Position numbers and translations under genes: made by a program. This document shows positions 39,515 to 50,103 of a DNA stretch of 64,000 nt, piece after piece. Position 1 is the first letter of the stretch. Each line of letters starts with the position of its first letter. The stretch lies in NCBI RefSeq assembly GCF_008033235.1, contig NZ_CP042432.1, forward strand, positions 62,001-126,000, read 5' to 3'. This DNA comes from Anseongella ginsenosidimutans. GTDB lineage: Bacteria > Bacteroidota > Bacteroidia > Sphingobacteriales > Sphingobacteriaceae. Below the pieces are notes generated by a model that saw only the letters and a list, made by a program, of their open reading frames with translations, did no database searches and had not been told where the DNA came from.

Positions 39515-40881
39515 AAGAGCAAGTGTTTTTTTAACGGCGTCACCAGGCGATCGATATCGCCGGCCCCGGCCGTTACCAATACATCTGTTTCCATCCTGTT
39601 TACATGACTAAAAATTTCTTCCCGGGAACTCAGCCGTTTATTCTTTAGTGGGATTTTATCAAGAAGCATGGACGAATTAACGCCTTCGATCGGCTTTTCC
39701 CTCGCCGGATAAATATCCAGCAGTATCAGTTCATCCACCTTCCCAAGGCTCGCGGCAAATTCATCGGCAAAATCGCGCGTTCTTGAAAACAGGTGAGGCT
39801 GAAAGATCATCGTCAGCTTCCTTCCCGGATATAACTGGCGCACCGAATTGATGCAAGCGTCCAGCTCGCGCGGATGATGAGCATAATCATCAATGAATAC
39901 CAGCTCCGGTTCGCGGATCACATACTCAAAACGCCGTTTTATTCCCCGGAAGGCTTCCAGTGCTAACTTTATTCTTCCCGGGGCAATATCCAGCTGCAAG
40001 GCAGCTGTTATCGCCGCAACCGCATTTTCGACATTATGGCTGCCGGGAAATATCATTCGGATATTTTCGATCAGCACATTCCCGTCATAGTCAAAAACAT
40101 AGTCCCCGTTTTCAATCCGGATATTCCCGGCCGCCGCATCAATGCCTTTCCCGGGATGAAGTGCGTATATCAACGCAGGCTGCGACAGGGGCAGGCCCGA
40201 TTTTCTGATCAGCACGCCCGAGCGGTGCAGCTGTCCGGCAAACAGGCTGAACGATTCTTCCAGCCGGCTCTTATCTCCGTAAATATCCAGGTGATCGGCA
40301 TCCATAGAGGTGATCACCGCGATATCGGGATGAAGGGCCAGGAAGGAGCGGTCAAATTCGTCGGCTTCCGCCACCAGGGTATTTTGCCGCCCGAAAAGCA
40401 CATTGCTTTTGTAGTTCGTCATGATACCGCCGATGAAAGCCGAGCAATCATGTCCGGAATGTTTCAGGATATGGGCAATCATTGCGCTGGTGGAAGTCTT
40501 CCCGTGTGTTCCGGCCACCGCGATAGTATGCATATCCTTACTCAGAAGGCCCAATACACCCGACCGCTTGTGCAGCTGGTAGCCGGCTTCCCGGAAAAAC
40601 CGAATGATCTCACTCTCTGCGGGAACGGCGGGCGTGTAAATGATAAGGGTATCTTCCCGAGCATTTTCCCCGTCGAACGGAGGTACGATCAGGGTGCTGT
40701 CATCATCGTAAATAATGGAAATGCCTTCCGCCTCCAATTCCCGCGTCAAGGGGCCGGGCGTTTTATCATATCCCGCCACCTCGCATCCCTTACGCTTAAA
40801 GTAGCGCGCCAGCCCGCTCATACCTATGCCGCCGATCCCGACGAGGTACACATTGTTTATATGTGATAATACAGCATTCAC
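39511..40881 (-). CDS. murC: UDP-N-acetylmuramate-L-alanine ligase
   Basis: A 456-residue Mur ligase that adds L-alanine to UDP-MurNAc. The N-terminal NAD-like fold is VGIGGIGMSGLARYFKRKG. The ATP loop is VAGTHGKTSTSAMIAH, where GTHGKTS is diagnostic of MurC as against MurD, MurE or MurF. The C-terminal domain includes FQPHLFSRT. The start overlaps the murG stop by four bases. Confidence 0.96.
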   Translation of the reverse strand: MNAVLSHINNVYLVGIGGIGMSGLARYFKRKGCEVAGYDKTPGPLTRELEAEGISIIYDDDSTLIVPPFDGENAREDTLIIYTPAVPAESEIIRFFREAGYQLHKRSGVLGLLSKDMHTIAVAGTHGKTSTSAMIAHILKHSGHDCSAFIGGIMTNYKSNVLFGRQNTLVAEADEFDRSFLALHPDIAVITSMDADHLDIYGDKSRLEESFSLFAGQLHRSGVLIRKSGLPLSQPALIYALHPGKGIDAAAGNIRIENGDYVFDYDGNVLIENIRMIFPGSHNVENAVAAITAALQLDIAPGRIKLALEAFRGIKRRFEYVIREPELVFIDDYAHHPRELDACINSVRQLYPGRKLTMIFQPHLFSRTRDFADEFAASLGKVDELILLDIYPAREKPIEGVNSSMLLDKIPLKNKRLSSREEIFSHVNRMETDVLVTAGAGDIDRLVTPLKKHLLL

Positions 40882-41992
40882 GATGCCTGTGCAATTTTTA
40901 TTATTTCCGCTGCTATTTCCCGTGCAGCTTCCGGTTTCGCCAGGCGACGGATATTCCTTGCCAGCATATCTTGTTTCTCTGTATTTCCGAGCAGCTGAAG
41001 CGCCGCCGGAATAAGTTCCTTTGTTGCTGTTTCATCCCTGACCAGCAGGGCTGCCTCTTGCTTCGCCAGCGCCAGCGCATTCTTAGTTTGATGGTCTTCC
41101 GCCACGTTAGGAGAAGGCACCAGGATAGCTGGCTTACCTACCACACAGAGTTCCGAAATGGTTCCCGCACCTGCACGGGCGATGATCAGGTCCGCCGCCG
41201 CATAAGCAAGGTCCACACGGCTGATGAATTCCATTATCCTGATTCCCGGGTACTCCTTTTCGCTGAATTCCTTTTTTATATCATGGTAGTAGAACTTGCC
41301 GGTTTGCCATATGACCTGCACCTGGTTCGCCCTCAGCAGGTCAAGATGCGCTTTGACGCTCCGATTCAGGGTGCCGGCACCTAAACTGCCTCCCGTTAAA
41401 AAAATCGTCTTCTTCCCTTCTTCCAATTCAAAATGCTGCAAACCCTCCGCTTTCTTCCGCCCGGTTTCCAGCAGCCCTTCCCGAACAGGGTTTCCCGTAA
41501 GTCGAACCTTTCCAGCGCCAAAAAAGCGTTCCATCCCTTCGTAAGCAACAAATACCCTTTGCGCCTTTTTAGCAAGGTTTTTATTGGTGATACCGGGATA
41601 AGAATTCTGCTCCTGCACCACCGTAGGGATTCCCTTACGGGAAGCCGCCAGCAGCAGTGGCCCGGAAGCATAGCCGCCAACGCCAACGGCGATACCCGGC
41701 CTGAATTCCTTTATGATCTTATTTGACTTCAAAATGCTTTTGATAAGTTTAACCGGAAACAACAGGTTGCTCCAGGTAAGCCGGCGCTGCAACCCCTGAA
41801 TATCCAGCCCAATGATCCGGTAACCGGCCTTCGGCACCCGGTCCATTTCTATCCTGCCCCTCGCCCCCACAAAAAGCAGCTCCAGGGAAGGCTCCAGCTC
41901 CTTCAGTGCATCCGCAATAGCCAGCGCCGGGAACAAATGCCCCCGGTCCCGCCACCGCTAATAATCACCCGTATTTGCCGTCCCTGTTCCAC
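40878..41992 (-). CDS. murG: UDP-GlcNAc:lipid I transferase MurG, frameshifted near its start in this sequence
   Basis: The continuous frame begins only at FPALAIADALKELEP (41936). Adding one G to the run at 41940-41944 (C on the plus strand) links it to an upstream frame reading RVIISGGGTGGHLFPALA. This gives a 371-residue MurG with the essential N-terminal GGGTGGH loop; a GTG at 41992 is the likely start. MurG adds N-acetylglucosamine to lipid I to make lipid II at the inner face of the membrane. The C-terminal donor-binding region (AYAAADLIIARAGAGTISEL) is intact. Confidence 0.92.
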
Positions 41993-42002
41993 GTTGTTAG
42001 CT

Positions 42003-42126
42003 CTTTAAATGTTGCGAAGCAACTAAAAACTTTAAACCTAAACTGTCGCGAAGCAACTAAAAACCTTAAACCTTAAACTTTAAACTGTTGCGAAGCAACT
42101 AAAAACTGTTGCGAAGCAACTTTAAA
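42003..42126 (-). repeat. Heptamer repeat cluster C with four GTTGC-N3-GCAAC palindromes
   Basis: Between murG and the ftsW stop lie CTAAAAA, CTTTAAA and CCTTAAA units in the sense of ftsW. They are interleaved with palindromes GTTGCGAAGCAAC at 42011-42023, 42087-42099 and 42108-42120 and a variant GTCGCGAAGCAAC at 42044-42056. Each palindrome can form a 5-bp hairpin with a GAA loop. Confidence 0.88.
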
Positions 42127-43253
42127 CCATTTCCCCTTCTTCAACATCCCGGCTTACGCTCAATATAATGCCGAAGGCCAGGCTGGTGAACAAAATCGAC
42201 GTCCCCCCATGCTCACCAGCGGCAGGGATACCCCTGTTACAGGAAAAAGATTCGTGGCTACCGCCATATTTGCAAAGGCCTGGATCACCAGGCTAAAGCT
42301 CAGTGCGGCCGCCAGCAACGCCCCAAATGCCTTGGGGCTTTTCACCACTATTTTGACCGATCTGAACAAAAAAATCAGGTATAAAATAATTACGCCTACC
42401 CCCCGATCAGCAAACCATATTCTTCGATAATGACCGCATAAATAAAATCCGCATATGGAGAAGGCAGAAAATTCCGCTGCGTGCTGTTGCCCGGGCCTTT
42501 CCCGAAGGTCCCGCCCGAGGCAATGGCAATTTTCGCCTGGTCTATCTGGTAAGTATCATCCGCGTGCGCCGTTTCCGGATGCAGAAAGGAATTCACCCTC
42601 GCTTTGTAAACGCCACGCCGGGGACCCAGGAAAACAACGGCAGCTACCAGAACGCCGCCCGCCAGGCAGACAATGGCAATCTGCCGGGTACTGACGCGGC
42701 CAATGAGCAAGAGCAATACGCTGGTCCCGAAGATCATCAGCGCCGTGGATAAATTAGCGGGAGCGATCAGCCCGCACACCGCCAGGATAGACACGAAAAT
42801 CGGCAGAAAGCCTTCTTTAAAGTTCTTGATCTTTTCCTGTCTTTTGGTCAGTTCCCTGGCCAGGAACATGTACAAGGCCAGTTTGGCAAGGTCGGAAGTT
42901 TGAAATGTCTCGTTTATCACCGGTATCATGATCCACCGGCTGGCCTGGTTAATACTAGAGCCGAAAAACAGGGTGTAAAGCAGCAGCGGTATGGAAACAT
43001 ACAAGAGAACCTGCGCAATGCGCGAATAATACCGGTGATTGATCAAATGGGCAACATACATAAGTACCAGGCCGGCAACAATCACCGAGCCGTGCCGGAA
43101 CAGGTAAGCAAAAGTAAATCCGTCATTGGCCGAAAGATAAGCCAGCGTTCCGGTTGAACTGTACACAGCCAGAATGGAAAACACCGACAATAAAATGGCC
43201 ACCAGCCAGATCCACCGGTCACCTCTTATCTTTTGAAATAACAAATTCACCAT
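42122..43253 (-). CDS. ftsW: Lipid II polymerase FtsW (SEDS family), frameshifted twice in this sequence
   Basis: The frame 42396-43253 stops in GLLIGG, then 42160-42369 carries FRSVKIVVKSPKAFGALLAAAL to VSMGG, then a third frame finishes TSILFTSLAFGIILSVSRDVEEGEMV. Each junction sits in a six-base C run on the plus strand (42399-42404 and 42203-42208). Adding one base to each gives 377 residues with ten membrane helices, the usual FtsW size. It polymerises glycan strands at the septum with FtsI. SLPLVSMGG is the conserved extracellular-loop motif. Heptamer repeat clusters adjoin it on both sides. Confidence 0.92.
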
Positions 43254-43269
43254 AAAAAATCCTTCTTTT

Positions 43270-43489
43270 CGAATTCAAAGTTCAAGGTTCAAAGTTCAAG
43301 GTTCAAAGCCCCCCGGAAACACTAACCCCAAAACCAACTTCCTTAACTAACTCGCAACATGACCCCATTTCCCGATTTTAACTACTCAAACCTGAAACTT
43401 TAAACTTTAAACAGTTGCTTCGCAACTTGAAACTTTGAACTTTAAACTTTAAACGGTTGCGCAGCAACTTTAAACTGTTGCGAAGCAAC
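43270..43489. repeat. Heptamer repeat cluster D with three palindromes between murD and ftsW
   Basis: The part at 43276-43310 reads TTCAAAG and TTCAAGG units on the plus strand. The part at 43390-43489 reads CTTTAAA and CTTTGAA units in the opposite sense. Palindromes GTTGCTTCGCAAC (43414-43426), GTTGCGCAGCAAC (43456-43468) and GTTGCGAAGCAAC (43477-43489) lie in the second part. The last one overlaps the final base of the murD stop codon. Confidence 0.87.
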
Positions 43490-44832
43490 TAAAGCTGTTT
43501 AACCGCTTCTTTAAACTGGTTTCCCCGGTCTTCGTAATTTTTAAAAAGGTCAAAGCTGGCGCAGGCGGGGGACAGCAGTACGGTATCCCCTTTGGCCGCC
43601 AGGTGATATGCAACTCCTACAGCTTCCCGGGCGCTAAGCGTATTGACGATGATCTCTGCATCTTCTTCAAATGCTTCGTGTATTTTGCCGTTATCTTTAC
43701 CCAGGCAAACAATCGCTTTTACCTTTTCCCGGACAACGGGCTTCAGCATGCTGTAGTCATTGCCTTTGTCTACTCCTCCCGCTATCCAGATGACCGGCGA
43801 AGTCATGCTTTCAAGGGCATACCAGGTCGCGTTGACATTGGTCGCCTTGGAATCGTTGATAAATTCGATGCCCTGTATTTTTCCAACCTGTTCAAGGCGG
43901 TGTTCCACGTTCTTGAAATCTCCAAGGCTTTCCCGCACCACCTCGTTGCGCAGATCCAGTACCTTCGCCGCGATTGCCGCAGCCATTGAATTGTATAAAT
44001 TGTGTTTCCCCTGCAAGGCCAGTTCTGCGATTGTCATATTAAAAGTATTATGTGCTGTTTTAACGGTTAGTTCATTATTATCAAGAAAAGCCCCCTGATC
44101 TACCTTTTCATTGATCGAAAAAGGATATTGTTTTGCCACGGGGCGGTGGGACGCTAGTCCCCTGCGGGTGCCTTCATCGTCCAGGCAGTAAATAAAGCTG
44201 TCACTTTCCTGCTGATTCTGCAGGATCCTGAACTTGGAATCAATATAATTCTCAAAGCGATGCTCGTACCGGTCCAGGTGATCGGGTGTGATATTTGTCA
44301 GGATAGCAATATGCGTCCTGAAACGGTACATATCGTCTAACTGAAAGCTGCTCAGTTCCAGGACGTAGTAATCGTGATCACCCGCAGCGACCTGCCGGGC
44401 AAAGCTTTTGCCTACATTGCCTCCCAAGCCTACCTTCAGGCCGGCACGCTCCAGGAGGTGATGCGTAAGAAGCGTGGTAGTCGTTTTGCCGTTGCTTCCC
44501 GTGATCCCGATCATGCGCGCATCCGTATAGCGGCCGGCAAACTCTATTTCAGCGATCAGGGGAAGGCCTGCTTCCTTCAGGCGCTGTACAACCGGCGCCG
44601 TCGGCGGGATCCCGGGGCTTTTTATTACTTCAGCGGCCCCGGTCAGCCGGTCAAGGGAATGGCCGCCTTCTTCGAAAACAATCCCCTGTTCCTGCAGTTC
44701 CTCCCGGTATTTTTCAGGGATCTTCCCGGCATCGGATACGAATACCTCATAGCCCATTTTCTGAGCAAGCAGCGCGCTGCCAGTTCCGCTTTCGCCGGCT
44801 CCGAGTATCGCTATTTTCTTTCCGTCTGCCAT
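43489..44832 (-). CDS. murD: UDP-N-acetylmuramoyl-L-alanine-D-glutamate ligase
   Basis: A 447-residue Mur ligase that adds D-glutamate. The N-terminal fold is AILGAGESGTGSALLAQKMG. The ATP loop GITGSNGKTTTTLLTHHLL is typical of MurD, and the IWIAGGVDKGNDYSML stretch follows in the C-terminal half. The gene is complete in one frame. It lies between mraY and ftsW, and short degenerate repeats separate it from mraY. Confidence 0.96.
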   Translation of the reverse strand: MADGKKIAILGAGESGTGSALLAQKMGYEVFVSDAGKIPEKYREELQEQGIVFEEGGHSLDRLTGAAEVIKSPGIPPTAPVVQRLKEAGLPLIAEIEFAGRYTDARMIGITGSNGKTTTTLLTHHLLERAGLKVGLGGNVGKSFARQVAAGDHDYYVLELSSFQLDDMYRFRTHIAILTNITPDHLDRYEHRFENYIDSKFRILQNQQESDSFIYCLDDEGTRRGLASHRPVAKQYPFSINEKVDQGAFLDNNELTVKTAHNTFNMTIAELALQGKHNLYNSMAAAIAAKVLDLRNEVVRESLGDFKNVEHRLEQVGKIQGIEFINDSKATNVNATWYALESMTSPVIWIAGGVDKGNDYSMLKPVVREKVKAIVCLGKDNGKIHEAFEEDAEIIVNTLSAREAVGVAYHLAAKGDTVLLSPACASFDLFKNYEDRGNQFKEAVKQL

Positions 44833-44879
44833 TCTTTGTTTGAACGTTAAACTTTGCCCCTTTTAAAAAACTATAAACT

Positions 44880-46133
44880 CTACCTGATTTTTAATGTAAC
44901 AATCGTGACCACGGCCAGGATAATTCCAACGATCCAGAAACGCGTGACGATCTTGGACTCATGGTATCCCAGCATTTGATAATGGTGATGCAGGGGCGAC
45001 ATTTTGAAAATGCGCCTTCCTTCGCCGTATTTTTTCCGGGTATATTTAAACCAGCTCACCTGCATGATCACGGACAGGTTCTCAATAAGGAAAATCCCAC
45101 ATAACACCGGTATCAGCAATTCCTTCCTGATCAGGATCGCAAAAGCGGCAATAATACCCCCTATGGCCAGGCTGCCGGTATCGCCCATGAATACCTGGGC
45201 GGGAAAGGCATTGTACCAAAGAAAACCGATGCAGGAACCGATGAAGGCGCCCATAAATACCATCAGCTCGCCCGAATTAGGGATATACATAATGCTCAGG
45301 TAATCGGCGAATACCAGGTTACCCGAAACATAAGCCAGCAGGCCCAGCGCTCCGCCGATAATGGCCGAAGAGCCTGTTGCCAACCCGTCGATGCCGTCTG
45401 TAATATTGGCCCCGTTTGAAACGGCGGTAATAATGATGATCACCGCCAGGACAAAAACAATGGGTATCAGCAACCCGGAACTCCCTTCGCCGAGAAAGGC
45501 TACGATACTTCCATAATCGAACTCGTTATCCTTAATAAAAGGTACGTTGGTTTTCGTCGACTTCACATCCACCCCGTAATGCAGGGGATTGTTCTCCAGG
45601 CTGGCGTCATAGGTGGCATAATCCCTTTCCGGCATAGAAAGCCCCGCAGGCACTTCCCTGACCACAATGTCCTGGTGATAATACATGGTAAGCCCGATAA
45701 AAAGGCCCAGTCCTATCTGCGCCATTACCTTGAACTTTCCCTGCAGGCCTTCCTTGTCTTTTTTGAAAACCTTGATATAGTCGTCAATAAAACCGATAAT
45801 GCCCATCCAGACGGTAGCTACCAGCATCAGGATGATATAGATGTTGTCGATTTTCGCAAAAAGTATCGTTGTCAGCAGCACGCCCAGGAGTATAATAAGC
45901 CCGCCCATCGTGGGCGTTCCCTGCTTTTTCATCTGCCCTTCCAGCCCCAGGTCCCGGATAGTTTCCCCTACTTGTTTCCGGCGGAGGTAAGCGATCAGGT
46001 TCTTCCCAAATACAGTAGTGATCAGCAGGGAAAGAATAAAAGCTGCTCCCGCCCGGAACGAAATATATCCGAACAGCCCTGCACCGGGGAAGTCAAACTG
46101 GTTATCCAGGTATGTAAACAAATAGTAAAGCAT
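44880..46133 (-). CDS. mraY: Phospho-N-acetylmuramoyl-pentapeptide transferase MraY
   Basis: A 417-residue integral membrane enzyme that couples UDP-MurNAc-pentapeptide to undecaprenyl phosphate to make lipid I. Active-site signatures are FIDDYIKV (DDxxK, with the Mg-binding aspartates), [15 protein letters not shown] and [12 protein letters not shown] near the third catalytic region, and the HHHYQ histidine cluster. About ten membrane helices are visible. A long extracytoplasmic loop (about 175-220) is an extra stretch found in Bacteroidota MraY. The start overlaps the murE stop by one base. Confidence 0.96.
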   Translation of the reverse strand: MLYYLFTYLDNQFDFPGAGLFGYISFRAGAAFILSLLITTVFGKNLIAYLRRKQVGETIRDLGLEGQMKKQGTPTMGGLIILLGVLLTTILFAKIDNIYIILMLVATVWMGIIGFIDDYIKVFKKDKEGLQGKFKVMAQIGLGLFIGLTMYYHQDIVVREVPAGLSMPERDYATYDASLENNPLHYGVDVKSTKTNVPFIKDNEFDYGSIVAFLGEGSSGLLIPIVFVLAVIIIITAVSNGANITDGIDGLATGSSAIIGGALGLLAYVSGNLVFADYLSIMYIPNSGELMVFMGAFIGSCIGFLWYNAFPAQVFMGDTGSLAIGGIIAAFAILIRKELLIPVLCGIFLIENLSVIMQVSWFKYTRKKYGEGRRIFKMSPLHHHYQMLGYHESKIVTRFWIVGIILAVVTIVTLKIR

Positions 46134-47596
46134 TAATTCTCCGGGTTTTCGAACTGCTTAATTAATTCCTCCTTATCGTCAAAGGGAAACCGCTCCCCTT
46201 TTATCTCCTGGTATTTTTCATGCCCCTTACCCGCCAGCAGGATAATATCCCCGGGTTTTGCCAGATGACATGCTGTTTTAATCGCTTCACGCCGGTCGGT
46301 AATGGAAATGGTCTTGCGCCTGTTCACCGGGCTTACCCCTTCCTCCATATCCCGGATGATGTCCTGCGGATCTTCCGAACGCGGATTATCTGCCGTCAGG
46401 ATCACTTTTTCGCTCCAGTCACAGGCTACCTGGGCCATTAGCGGCCGCTTGGCCTTATCCCGGTCTCCTCCGCAGCCGATCACCGTAATGATCTGCTCCT
46501 TCCTGGTTCGTATCTCGTGAATAGTTTCCAGTACATTTTGTACGGCATCCGGCGTGTGTGCGTAATCCACGATCCCGATAACGCCGTTCGGTGCGGTTAT
46601 ATAATCAAACCGCCCCTCCGCGCCTTTTAGCCGGCTGAGTATCGTCAGCACCTTTAGCTTATCCTGGTCCAGCAGCATGGCGGCAGCATATACAGAGAGC
46701 AGGTTGTAGGCGTTGAACCGCCCTACCAGCCTGAACCATACCTCTTCTCCGTCAATATGCAGGAGCATGCCGGAAAAGTGGTCTTCCACCAGCCTGGCCT
46801 TGAAATCGGCCATTTTCTTAAGGCTGTACGTTTTACGATGGGCCCGGGTATTCTGAAGCATCACCGCTCCCCGTTTATCATCGGCGTTGCTCAGAGCAAA
46901 CGCGTTGGAAGGAAGGCCGTCAAAAAAAGATTTCTTGACTTTCAGGTAGGCCTCGAAGGTTTTATGATAATCAAGATGATCGTGACTGATATTTGTGAAA
47001 ATGCCCCCGGAAAATGTAAGTCCGGTAATCCGCTGCTGTGCAATGGCATGAGAACTTACTTCCATAAAGGCATAGTCACAACCTTTTTCCACCATCTGCG
47101 CCAGCATTGCATTCAGATGAATGCTGTCAGGGGTAGTATGTGTGGCGGGCAGAGGTTTGTCCCCGATCACATTCTTTACTGTGGAAAGCAGGCCGCAATG
47201 GTACCCTAACTCCGTAAAAAGCTTGTATAGCAGGGTAGCGCAGGTTGTTTTACCATTTGTGCCGGTTATTCCAACAAGTTTCAGCTTTCCGGATGGATTA
47301 CCGTAAAAATTACCGGCTACGATGCCGAGTGCAAGCGCGCTGTCATTTACCCGCAGATAAGTAACCCCTTCGCGGAGAACGGCAGGAAATTCTTCGCAGA
47401 GAACGGCAGTAGCTCCGGCAATGATTGCCTGGGAGATAAACAAGTGCCCGTCTGCGCGCGTTCCCCTGAGGGCCGCGAAGAGCATTCCCTCTTTTACCTC
47501 GCGGGAATCTATGGCGAGACCGCTCACCGCCCTTCCCACAGGACCGGAAAGCTCCTGCAGCGACACCTTATACAATATATCCTGCAATTCCTGCAT
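46133..47596 (-). CDS. murE: UDP-MurNAc-L-Ala-D-Glu ligase, probably meso-diaminopimelate-adding
   Basis: A 487-residue MurE. The ATP loop is [18 protein letters not shown], the carbamylated-lysine region follows and the C-terminal domain carries DNPR ([10 protein letters not shown]), the motif for meso-diaminopimelate specificity as against lysine. This agrees with dapA in the same window. It lies directly between ftsI (no gap) and mraY (one-base overlap). No murF follows at the position used in Proteobacteria. Confidence 0.95.
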   Translation of the reverse strand: MQELQDILYKVSLQELSGPVGRAVSGLAIDSREVKEGMLFAALRGTRADGHLFISQAIIAGATAVLCEEFPAVLREGVTYLRVNDSALALGIVAGNFYGNPSGKLKLVGITGTNGKTTCATLLYKLFTELGYHCGLLSTVKNVIGDKPLPATHTTPDSIHLNAMLAQMVEKGCDYAFMEVSSHAIAQQRITGLTFSGGIFTNISHDHLDYHKTFEAYLKVKKSFFDGLPSNAFALSNADDKRGAVMLQNTRAHRKTYSLKKMADFKARLVEDHFSGMLLHIDGEEVWFRLVGRFNAYNLLSVYAAAMLLDQDKLKVLTILSRLKGAEGRFDYITAPNGVIGIVDYAHTPDAVQNVLETIHEIRTRKEQIITVIGCGGDRDKAKRPLMAQVACDWSEKVILTADNPRSEDPQDIIRDMEEGVSPVNRRKTISITDRREAIKTACHLAKPGDIILLAGKGHEKYQEIKGERFPFDDKEELIKQFENPEN

Positions 47597-49699
47597 TTAA
47601 TTCAATTTCAATATAATGGGACTTCCCTTTTTAATTTTTTCACCTGCTTTCAACGATTGTCCCGACACTTTTCCGTTGCCGGTAACAATCGGCTTCAGGC
47701 CTGCATTTTCCGCGAGGAACAAAGCATCCTGCAAACCCATTCCTTTGAGGTCCGGAACGAAGCCCGCCTTGAAACTCTTTGCCTGGACGGACAGGGAAGC
47801 CTCCCCGGGGCGCGCCGCCACCCAAACGCCTTCCTCTTCCACGGAAAAAGGAATTTGAAGCTTCCGGTAAACAGTCAACAGTTCATTGCCAGCCGCACCG
47901 GCTACAGGCGGCAGCACACCGGCTACCTGCGGATACTGCTCCCTGATATCCGGCTGCATGTCCGGCCGGGTGGAATACACTTTATCAGCGATTTCTTTGA
48001 AAACGGGCGCAGCAATAGCAGACCCATAGTAACCTCCTTTTGAAGGGGAACTTACGATCACCAGCATGGAGTACTGCGGATTATCCGCCGGAAAATACCC
48101 GCAGAAGGATGCCTGGTATTGTTTCTTGCCCTGGCGGTAGCCGTTTGCGCCGTCAGCGATCACGGCCGTCCCGGTTTTTCCGGCTATTTTATAGACCGTG
48201 GAGAACAACCGCTTTGCAGTCCCTTCTTCGACAACCGCTTTCAGCAGCTCCTGCGCTTTTTCAATCGTTTCCGGGGAAGCGATCTGGTCATTGATCACCT
48301 CCGGTTCTATGACCTTTACCGGCTGGCCGTTTTGCTGTATTTCGGAGACAAAAAGCGGCTTTACCATTTTCCCGTCGTTAGCCACAGCGTTATAAAAAGT
48401 GAGCAATTGCAGGGGAGTAAGCAGAACCTCGTAGCCGTGTGCCATCCAGGGAAGGGTGGTCCCGTACCAGTCCTTGTCATCCGGGTCCTTGATCCGCGTG
48501 CGGCCTTCGCCCGGAATTTGCAGGCCAAGCTGCTGCCCCAGCCCCATACTTCTAAGCTGGTCGGTAAAATCATCGGGATCGCTTTTATAGGCCTGGTTAA
48601 TAGCTTTTGCGATAGCCACGTTGGAAGACTCCTCAAAGGCCCGCTTCATGGTGATCGTTTCAGGGATGGTATGGGAATCCCTGATGGTGAGGCCATGGAA
48701 GACGGCATATCCCTTGCTCACGTCAATAGGGGTGGCAAGGTTGAATTTCCCGTCTTCAATGCCGGCCATAAAGGTGGCGAGTTTAAAGGTAGAGCCCGGT
48801 TCGGAGGAATAGCTGATCGCATAATTGTAGTTTTCGCCGTACACCCCCTCGCTGACCCTTGAAAGGTTCACGACAGCACGAATAGCGCCCGTTTTCACTT
48901 CCATGAGAATGGCGGTACCCCATTTGGAATTAGTCGCGATCAGTTGCTTTTTAAGCGCGTTATGGGCAACGTCCTGTATATTGATGTTAAGGGTGGATAT
49001 AATATCGCAGCCGTCCACCGGGGCGATCTCTTCTTCTTCATTTACCGGTATCCAGACACCGCCGGCTATGCGCCGCATCAGCCGTTTGCCTGACTCCCCG
49101 TCAATATATTCATCATACACGCCCTCCAGCCCCACGGGCTGTACGGTAGGCAGTTTATAACCAATGGTACGGCGGGCAAGCTCCCGGAAAGGATAGATGC
49201 GCTCGTTATGCCGAACGGCGATAAGCCCGCCTCCGAACTGGCCCCTTCGGAAAATAGGGAAGTCCTTCAATTTCTTCAGTTGATGGAAGCTTATGTCGCG
49301 TTTAACGAGGAAATATCTTTCGCCATTTTCTCTTGCATTGCGCAGCACGCTGGCGTAGCGGGCGGCGGAACGGTCCTTGAATAAATTGGAAAGATGCCAG
49401 GCAAGGGAATCAAGCTGGCTGTAAAAAAGTTCCTTGGCAAGGCCGTCGGCACGGGTATCCATGCGGATGTCGTACTGGGGGATGGAGGTAGCCATCAGCC
49501 GTCCGTCTTCGGAATAAATATTCCCCCTCACCGCATCAACGGTCACGTAAGCCGTGGAAAGGCTGTCAGCCATTGCCCTCCATTTCTCCCCTTCTACCTG
49601 TTGTATCTTCCAAATCTGGAAAACAATGGCCAGGGCGAATACAAGGAGGATGGCATATGCCAGGTACACACGCAGGATGATGTCGGTCCGTATCCTCAT
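47597..49699 (-). CDS. ftsI: Septal transpeptidase FtsI/PBP3 with one PASTA domain
   Basis: A 700-residue class B penicillin-binding protein that cross-links septal peptidoglycan. An N-terminal membrane helix (about 8-28) is followed by the dimerisation region. The transpeptidase domain has SxxK (EPGSTFK), SxN (EESSN) and KTG (IAGKTGTAV). A single PASTA domain ends the protein (about 640-700, VPDLKGMGLQDALFLAENAGLKP). The PASTA tail, more familiar from spore and Gram-positive PBPs, is common in Bacteroidota FtsI. It acts with the FtsW encoded downstream. Confidence 0.95.
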   Translation of the reverse strand: MRIRTDIILRVYLAYAILLVFALAIVFQIWKIQQVEGEKWRAMADSLSTAYVTVDAVRGNIYSEDGRLMATSIPQYDIRMDTRADGLAKELFYSQLDSLAWHLSNLFKDRSAARYASVLRNARENGERYFLVKRDISFHQLKKLKDFPIFRRGQFGGGLIAVRHNERIYPFRELARRTIGYKLPTVQPVGLEGVYDEYIDGESGKRLMRRIAGGVWIPVNEEEEIAPVDGCDIISTLNINIQDVAHNALKKQLIATNSKWGTAILMEVKTGAIRAVVNLSRVSEGVYGENYNYAISYSSEPGSTFKLATFMAGIEDGKFNLATPIDVSKGYAVFHGLTIRDSHTIPETITMKRAFEESSNVAIAKAINQAYKSDPDDFTDQLRSMGLGQQLGLQIPGEGRTRIKDPDDKDWYGTTLPWMAHGYEVLLTPLQLLTFYNAVANDGKMVKPLFVSEIQQNGQPVKVIEPEVINDQIASPETIEKAQELLKAVVEEGTAKRLFSTVYKIAGKTGTAVIADGANGYRQGKKQYQASFCGYFPADNPQYSMLVIVSSPSKGGYYGSAIAAPVFKEIADKVYSTRPDMQPDIREQYPQVAGVLPPVAGAAGNELLTVYRKLQIPFSVEEEGVWVAARPGEASLSVQAKSFKAGFVPDLKGMGLQDALFLAENAGLKPIVTGNGKVSGQSLKAGEKIKKGSPIILKLN

Positions 49700-49704
49700 C
49701 TTTC

Positions 49705-50103
49705 TTACCGCTTCAATATGCTGTCAAGCAGCTCTTTACTTACTTTAATCTTCACCGGGGGGGTAACGGATTCCTTCAAGGCCAGTTCCCCGGCGCGTTC
49801 CGCCACCTCGGACTGCTGGCTCAGGTGCATTAATTCCGCCTTGGCTGTAATATACTCCCAACGCAGTTCCTTGAGTTCGGTCCCCCCTTTGTTGATATCC
49901 CGCGCCACATCCTCGGCAAAGTGCCTGTCTGATATATAGATCAGAGCAAGTAATGCCAGAAACAGAAAAAAGGGCAAAATTTCCATTGCCCGCTCCCTGC
50001 TGACCCATTCTCCCGAAAAAAGAATGGTAAGAAAATTCCGGCCGAAGCGTTTGTCTTCCCTGCTCTGCTGCCTTCCTTCTTTTTCTTCCCTGACCTTGTT
50101 CAT
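49705..50103 (-). CDS. ftsL: FtsL-like cell division protein
   Basis: A 132-residue bitopic protein. A basic cytoplasmic start (MNKVREEKEGRQQSREDKRF) is followed by one membrane helix (about 42-58, ILPFFLFLALLALIYISD) and a periplasmic coiled coil (RDINKGGTELKELRWEYITAKAELMHL). This fits the FtsL-like proteins found between rsmH and ftsI in Bacteroidota. The sequence is weakly conserved, so position is the main evidence. The start overlaps the rsmH stop (ATGA). Confidence 0.85.
   Translation of the reverse strand: MNKVREEKEGRQQSREDKRFGRNFLTILFSGEWVSRERAMEILPFFLFLALLALIYISDRHFAEDVARDINKGGTELKELRWEYITAKAELMHLSQQSEVAERAGELALKESVTPPVKIKVSKELLDSILKR

Noticed and set aside
40036-40866. 276-residue open frame on the plus strand
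   Set aside because: It is antisense to murC, which is complete with all Mur ligase motifs.
48119-48862. 247-residue open frame on the plus strand
   Set aside because: It is antisense to ftsI and has no recognisable features.
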